The notes beneath the pieces were generated by a model that did no database searches, was not told the origin of the DNA, and saw nothing but the letters and a program-made list of their open reading frames with translations. Below are positions 34,496 to 38,802 of a DNA stretch of 38,802 nucleotides, one piece after another (within the stretch, counting starts at the first letter, position 1; each line of letters begins with the position of its first letter). This stretch comes from a virus, in the IMG/VR virus record IMGVR_UViG_3300012000_000058, positions 1-38,802 of that record. One strand, written 5' to 3'. A program made the translations under genes and the position numbers.

Positions 34496-35079
34496 CAGGC
34501 TATGAAGCATTTTCAATATATCATACTCTAAAATTACACTTCACCAGCGATTACGATTATTTCAAGTATAATGGTAAGTGTAATATCAGTCCCACTACAT
34601 TTGAAAATCGTAGGGACAAATACCATTTCTATAAACTGTCCCGTAAGTATCCAAATAAAGAACAATTTCAGAATTTTGTAATTGCCAATCTATTTGAGAA
34701 TAGTGAGGCATGGGCAGGCACACTATTACAACCTGAAGCTGAGGTAAATTACCTATTACGGCAGAAGGTAGTTCAATCACTATCGTATACCTTTGAGAAT
34801 GATTGTAAAGTTATTTTTGAAGATTGTAAAGACCCTAATGAATTATTGTCAACGAATGGAGACCATCCAAGACTGTTAACGATGGCTTTACGCAAAGAGA
34901 TATCACCAGAAACACTAATCGTCCTAAACGCAATCCTGCAATTCTTACCGATGTGGGATAGGAAGATTACCGATACAATACGATGGCCAGATTACCGAAG
35001 AAAACTAACAAAGTATGCCTCTTTTCTTACCTTTGATACTGTAAAATACAAGTTGTTATTAAAGAAGATTATATTATGA
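34492..35079 (+). CDS. 59: gp59-like helicase loader
   Basis: 195 residues. YFKYNGKCNISPTTFENRRDKYHFYKLSRKY matches the T4 gp59 core (KYNW...RRDKYFFQKLSEKY), as do FVIANLFENSEAWAG and PETLIVLNAIL. gp59 loads the gp41 replicative helicase onto gp32-covered forks. ATGA overlap with gp33; a deoxyribonucleotidase gene is inserted between it and gp32, unlike in T4. Confidence 0.85.
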   Translation: MTGYEAFSIYHTLKLHFTSDYDYFKYNGKCNISPTTFENRRDKYHFYKLSRKYPNKEQFQNFVIANLFENSEAWAGTLLQPEAEVNYLLRQKVVQSLSYTFENDCKVIFEDCKDPNELLSTNGDHPRLLTMALRKEISPETLIVLNAILQFLPMWDRKITDTIRWPDYRRKLTKYASFLTFDTVKYKLLLKKIIL

Positions 35080-35579
35080 AATTATACTTAGATATGGATG
35101 GCGTAATTGCCAATTTTGAAAAGCGGTACATTGAGTTGTTTAATGAATCGCCTGGTTCAGCACGAGATAGAAAAATGTTTAGTAAAAACTGGACTAAATT
35201 TATTGAAGGCAAACACTTTGAAACTTTAGAATGGTGGCCAGGTGCTTCAGAGTTAATAACATATGTTTCAACCAATTTTCCACATGAGAATGTTGAAATT
35301 CTTACATCATCTGGTGGTAACAAATACCATGATGAAGTGGAGATTCAAAAGAAGGTGTGGGTTAAAAGAATGAACCTTTCTGAGAAATGGAAGGTTAATG
35401 TTGTAGCAGGAAGAAAATTAAAGGCAGAGTATGCTACACCTGATAGCATCCTGATTGATGATACCTTGGATGTTATTCAAGCCTTTAATGTAGCAGGAGG
35501 TATAGGTATTCATCACAAAGATGTTGGCAATACTATTATGTTGCTAGATATTCTACTTGCAAAGCATATAAATAAATGA
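35076..35579 (+). CDS. HAD-type 5'(3')-deoxyribonucleotidase-like phosphatase
   Basis: 167 residues. DMDGV (D6, D8), LTSSG and a late ILIDD are the HAD phosphatase motifs I, II and IV; the short cap and WWPGASELI fit the deoxyribonucleotidase branch. It would dephosphorylate dNMPs or a related nucleotide. Starts in the gp59 overlap. A TATAAATA box lies at its last codons. Confidence 0.75.
   Translation: MKLYLDMDGVIANFEKRYIELFNESPGSARDRKMFSKNWTKFIEGKHFETLEWWPGASELITYVSTNFPHENVEILTSSGGNKYHDEVEIQKKVWVKRMNLSEKWKVNVVAGRKLKAEYATPDSILIDDTLDVIQAFNVAGGIGIHHKDVGNTIMLLDILLAKHINK
35567..35574 (+). promoter_or_regulatory. possible late promoter for gp32
   Basis: TATAAATA at the end of the deoxyribonucleotidase gene, 71 bases before ATG 35645. 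It overlaps coding sequence, so may be coincidental. The A/T-rich leader 35580-35644, with ACGAGG ribosome site, could carry gp32 self-control as in T4; I see no clear pseudoknot. Confidence 0.4.
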
Positions 35580-35644
35580 TATACTATGCATAATGTGGAT
35601 AAGTTGCACATATTTTTTAATACATTTAATACGAGGTAATACAT

Positions 35645-36529
35645 ATGAGTTCATTTGCAAACCTGAAGCGCAATCGTAGTTCGTTGGATAAACTTACTAA
35701 GGCGATTGAAGCTACTCAATCCGGCAGTTCTGAAGCCGGTTCAAAAGACGATACTCGCTTTTGGCAACCATCAGTAGATAAATCTGGTAACGGCATGGCG
35801 GTCATTCGCTTTCTGCCAGCACCAGCAGTTGACGGTGATGACGCCTTACCGTGGGTTCGCACATTCAGTCATGGATTTCAGGGACCTGGCGGTTGGTTTA
35901 TTGATAACTGCTTGACCACTTTGAATGATAAGTGTCCTGTTTGTGAACATAATAATACATTATGGAATTCTGGAATTGAAGCTAACAAAGAGATTGCTCG
36001 CAAACAAAAACGCAAGTTGTCTTATGTTGCTAATATTTTAGTTGTGTCTGACCCAAGTAATCCTGAAAATGAAGGTCAAATCAAACTGTTTAAGTTTGGT
36101 AAGAAAATCTTTGATAAGATTACAGAGGCGATGAATCCTGAATTCGCTGATGAAACACCAGTTAACCCATTTGATATGTGGGAAGGTGCTAACTTCAAAC
36201 TGAAGATTCGTAATGTTGAAGGTTATCGTAACTATGATAAATCGGAGTTTGCTGATTCATCTCCATTATTTGAAGGTGATGATGCTAAACTAGAGGAATT
36301 GTGGAAGAAAGAGTTTTCTCTTAAAGAGTTTACTCAGAAGTCGCAGTTCAAACCTTATGAGCAATTAAAAGCTCGTTTGGATAAAGTTCTAGGCTTTGAT
36401 GGTGAAGTTGTAAGAACCAAAGCTGAATCTGCTGATATCAGTCCTTTCAAAGACGATGATGTTGTCTTAAAGTCTGGTGTTGAAGATGAAGATTTGGATT
36501 ACTTCAAATCACTTGCTGAAACAAAGTAA
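35645..36529 (+). CDS. 32: gp32-like single-stranded DNA-binding protein
   Basis: 294 residues, as in T4 (301). A basic N terminus (LKRNRSSLDKL) like the T4 cooperativity segment; FWQPSVDKSGNGMAVIRFLPAP; zinc ligands H76, C89, C97, C100 (HGF...NC...CPVC), with T4-like spacing; and an acidic C-terminal tail. It coats ssDNA at forks and recombination sites and contacts gp59 and the polymerase. A terminator follows. Confidence 0.92.
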   Translation: MSSFANLKRNRSSLDKLTKAIEATQSGSSEAGSKDDTRFWQPSVDKSGNGMAVIRFLPAPAVDGDDALPWVRTFSHGFQGPGGWFIDNCLTTLNDKCPVCEHNNTLWNSGIEANKEIARKQKRKLSYVANILVVSDPSNPENEGQIKLFKFGKKIFDKITEAMNPEFADETPVNPFDMWEGANFKLKIRNVEGYRNYDKSEFADSSPLFEGDDAKLEELWKKEFSLKEFTQKSQFKPYEQLKARLDKVLGFDGEVVRTKAESADISPFKDDDVVLKSGVEDEDLDYFKSLAETK

Positions 36530-36549
36530 CACAAAATCCCATGCAAGTC

Positions 36550-36572
36550 AACCCCGCTTCGGCGGGGTTTTT
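36550..36572 (+). terminator. Rho-independent terminator between convergent genes
   Basis: CCCCGC-TTCG-GCGGGG with TTTTT after and AA before; stable TTCG loop. It ends gp32 transcription and lies at the stop of the leftward gene, so it may serve both. Confidence 0.9.
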
Positions 36573-38694
36573 ATCTTGGTGACATCATTCCTGTTAAAAA
36601 TCTAGCTAATTCAGTATCATATGGACTAGCAGCTGATCCTAATGCAACTGATTGATTTCCACTTCCACCACCAATAATATTTGTTGTTTGATTACCACCA
36701 GAAGATGAAGCAGGAACTCTATTGGCAGCAGCTGCAGCTGATGAAGCTTCTCCAATTTTTTCTCCAGTTTTATTTAAAAAAGCCACTCTTTTTGCTTGAG
36801 CAGAAGCACTTTGGTCTTTAGGTCTTTCAACATCTATCATAAATGCTTTTGTTGCTTCTTCTGCTGTTTTTGCCTCTTTAAATCTTTTTGATTTTTTAGC
36901 AGCTTCTATAGCTAAATCAATATTAAAATTTGGATCTTTTAACTGTTCAACCGAATAACCTTTACCTAAACCACCTTTTCTATTCATCTGGAAAAGGCCA
37001 ACACTATCTTCACCTTTAGTGTTATGAGCATTAGGATCAAGTCTTGATTCTGCCATAGCATTTGCAACTGCTCCTTCAGCCTGTGCATCAGTAAATCCTG
37101 CGGCTTTAAATTTATTTCTAATTAAATTTGCCATATCTCCGCCACCAGCTCGTGTTGGAGAAGTTGAAGAAGTATTATCAACTTGGTCAGCATTAACGCC
37201 TGTAGCAGCAAGCATATCAGGACCAAATTCTCCTCCACCTAAAGAAGCGTATGTTTGTTGTTGACCACCTAAAAATGATTGTTGTTTTACTGCTTCTGCT
37301 GTGCCTGCTTTTGGTAAACTTGGAGCTTCTGGTGTTGGTGATGTTGGTGTAGGTTGATTGAGTCCTAAAGCTTCAGCAAACGCACCTATTAAAGCATCTT
37401 CAAATGACATGGCTTCAGGTGAAGTAGCTGAATCTGAATTTTTCTTTGCTTTGTCCATTGCGTCTAAAGATTCTTCAATTCCATCTTTACCAAAAATAGC
37501 ATCATAAATTTGAATAATCTCATAACCCAATAATATAGCACTGGCTATTGTAATTAAAAGAGAAACTCCAGCGGTAAATGGTGCAGCTGCAAAACTAGCA
37601 AACATTGTTACAGCTTTAAATGCAACCGCTTTGCCAACTCTCTCACCTAGAAGTTTAAAAAATAAAGTGTTTTGTTTTTTTGATGATATTTTTACAGCAA
37701 ATTTTCTTAATTTCTCTAATCTCTCACCCATAGATTTGCTGCCAACATCTCCAGCTTTAACCATTTTGCCACCTTTTTCAGCAATGGTCGATTGTCGCAT
37801 TTCATATTGTGGCCCTCTGTTTCCTAGTGCTGATCCAGCTTTTAAACCTCCATAAGCAAGAGCAGCTCCTCCAATTCCTCCCGCAGCTTGTCCTGCTCTG
37901 TCAAGAAAACTTCTTTGATTAGATTGACCTGAAATATCAGTACCGTCATTTCCTTTACTTAAAGCATTAGCAGCAAAAAGTCCTCCTGTAGCTAAAGCGC
38001 CAAGTTTTAAACCTTTCACTAATAATTTTCCACCAGGCAACATACTAATAATGCCCATAATCAATTTAACTGTTCCCATTAATACTGTTCCAAGAACAGC
38101 AAATGTTCCAACTAATCCAGCAATAATTGAACCAAAACTTCCTAATTTTGAAGCCAATCCAACAAATAAAGAAGAAACTAAACCTAATATTCCAGTTAAT
38201 CCACTTTCTTTTTCTTTACTCACCATAGTTGGTGTTGTGCCTTTAGCATTTTTATTAAATGTTGCTTCATAAGCATTTTCTCTAAATTTTGCACTAGAAA
38301 AATAACTTTGAGCTTTTGTAGATGGAGTTCCACCTTGCAATTTTACTAACTTAGCAATATTCTTTTGCATAATATTCATTTGGCTTGCCATTGCAGGCAA
38401 AGCCATAGAATTTTTTGCAGTTATTCTACTATTAATACTAATTTCTTGTAGAACACTTGAAGAACCGGAAATGGCAGATGACATTTCTGAAGATTTATTG
38501 GAACGGTCAATTGCTGAATATCCTTTGCCAAAAACTTTACGACCAACAATTGAACCTAAACCGGATCCACCAAACAGAACATTTCTAATGTCCATTTTTT
38601 CTCGGCTAGATTTACCAAAAGCTGATGCTGTTCCACCAATCAAACCTCTGGTTTTATATTCTTGTTGTAATATATCAGTTAACCTACTTGCCAT
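36571..38694 (-). CDS. tape-measure/hub-type tail protein with C-terminal lysozyme domain
   Basis: 707 residues. Residues about 165-250 are strongly hydrophobic (LTGILGLVSSLFVGLASKLG, MGIISMLPGGKLLVKGL), and a second such stretch lies at about 350-400, as in tail tape-measure proteins that insert into the host membrane. Residues 521-650 form a lysozyme/transglycosylase-like domain: AMAESRLDPNAHN (probable catalytic E549), GLFQM and the helix FMIDVERPK. This resembles tail lysozymes that open the cell wall at infection. The role as tape measure (gp29-like) or hub is inference; hydrolysis is expected from the domain. Ends with Ser/Gly-rich linker and SPYDTELARFLTGMM. Confidence 0.75.
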   Translation of the reverse strand: MASRLTDILQQEYKTRGLIGGTASAFGKSSREKMDIRNVLFGGSGLGSIVGRKVFGKGYSAIDRSNKSSEMSSAISGSSSVLQEISINSRITAKNSMALPAMASQMNIMQKNIAKLVKLQGGTPSTKAQSYFSSAKFRENAYEATFNKNAKGTTPTMVSKEKESGLTGILGLVSSLFVGLASKLGSFGSIIAGLVGTFAVLGTVLMGTVKLIMGIISMLPGGKLLVKGLKLGALATGGLFAANALSKGNDGTDISGQSNQRSFLDRAGQAAGGIGGAALAYGGLKAGSALGNRGPQYEMRQSTIAEKGGKMVKAGDVGSKSMGERLEKLRKFAVKISSKKQNTLFFKLLGERVGKAVAFKAVTMFASFAAAPFTAGVSLLITIASAILLGYEIIQIYDAIFGKDGIEESLDAMDKAKKNSDSATSPEAMSFEDALIGAFAEALGLNQPTPTSPTPEAPSLPKAGTAEAVKQQSFLGGQQQTYASLGGGEFGPDMLAATGVNADQVDNTSSTSPTRAGGGDMANLIRNKFKAAGFTDAQAEGAVANAMAESRLDPNAHNTKGEDSVGLFQMNRKGGLGKGYSVEQLKDPNFNIDLAIEAAKKSKRFKEAKTAEEATKAFMIDVERPKDQSASAQAKRVAFLNKTGEKIGEASSAAAAANRVPASSSGGNQTTNIIGGGSGNQSVALGSAASPYDTELARFLTGMMSPR

Positions 38695-38696
38695 TT

Positions 38697-38802
38697 TTAA
38701 CGCCTTTGCATTTGTTTAATCTTTTCGTTTTCTTCTTCCAGATATCTCATTAGCATATTCACATAGATATCTCTTTCCCAAGGTAACATATTTTCCAATT
38801 CA
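38697..38802 (-). CDS. C-terminal end of a small tail-assembly gene (partial)
   Basis: Only the last 34 residues are present: LPWERDIYVNMLMRYLEEEN then EKIKQMQRR. The gene runs off the window. Short proteins with a PWER start and an acidic helix lie just upstream of tape-measure genes in many phages (tail chaperone type). Stop codon two bases before the start of the 707-residue gene. Identification is tentative. Confidence 0.5.
   Translation of the reverse strand, partial: ELENMLPWERDIYVNMLMRYLEEENEKIKQMQRR

Noticed and set aside
35567-35644. T4-style gp32 autoregulatory pseudoknot
   Set aside because: The leader is A/T-rich but I could not find a convincing pseudoknot by eye; only the possible late promoter is listed.

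Overview
The window is a continuous piece of a large T4-like (tailed, contractile-tail type) bacteriophage genome of a Gram-negative host. The evidence is a gene set diagnostic of that group: a gp32-type ssDNA-binding protein with its zinc ligands, a gp59-type helicase loader, a gp33-type late-transcription coactivator, a T4-type RNase H, TATAAATA late-promoter boxes, and dense, mostly overlapping small genes. The small conserved proteins resemble those of aquatic T4-like phages more than those of coliphage T4. The host is not identified. An LpxH-like enzyme, lipoprotein-type signals and a permuted tmRNA fit a proteobacterium, possibly an aquatic one; this is inference.

Layout. 1-2200: the end of a structural gene, a small gene, then two late tail-fibre/adhesin genes between Rho-independent terminators. 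2300-7430: an operon of overlapping small genes with a 2OG-Fe(II) oxygenase, a DruA/DUF4338-like protein, an LpxH-like metallophosphatase and an HNH nuclease. 7430-14250: accessory genes behind a family of near-identical promoters (TTGAC, 16-nt spacer ending GGTTCGTG, TATAATGG). The first of these promoters appears to drive a structured non-coding RNA. 14250-15280: tRNA-Thr, a second structured RNA candidate, and a rubrerythrin-rubredoxin pair. 15275-15909 is a small leftward operon. 16014-30300: further promoter cassettes with small genes, then RNase H, a glycosyltransferase, a sugar epimerase, ClpP, a SWIM zinc-finger protein, a gp88-like protein, a MazG-like enzyme, a secreted protein plus a lipoprotein, and two exonucleases. 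30300-31090: two membrane peptides, a circularly permuted two-piece tmRNA gene and a small exported protein. 31149-34044: membrane proteins, a second 2OG oxygenase and a SleB-like cell-wall hydrolase. 34271-36529: the gp33-gp59-deoxyribonucleotidase-gp32 replication and late-control block. 36571-38802, leftward: a tape-measure/hub protein with a lysozyme domain and the end of a small tail gene.

How it fits together. Early-type promoters serve blocks of small takeover genes. RNase H, gp59, gp32 and the nucleases support replication. gp33 and TATAAATA boxes point to T4-style late transcription of tail genes. The tmRNA, the tRNA-Thr, ClpP and two or more unexplained structured RNAs suggest that the phage invests in control of translation and protein turnover. 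The least explained items are the RNA at about 7517-7779, the RNA at 14324-14557, the permuted tmRNA, the dispersed promoter cassettes and several apparently leaderless genes. All functional calls rest on motif reading by eye; no database search was run.
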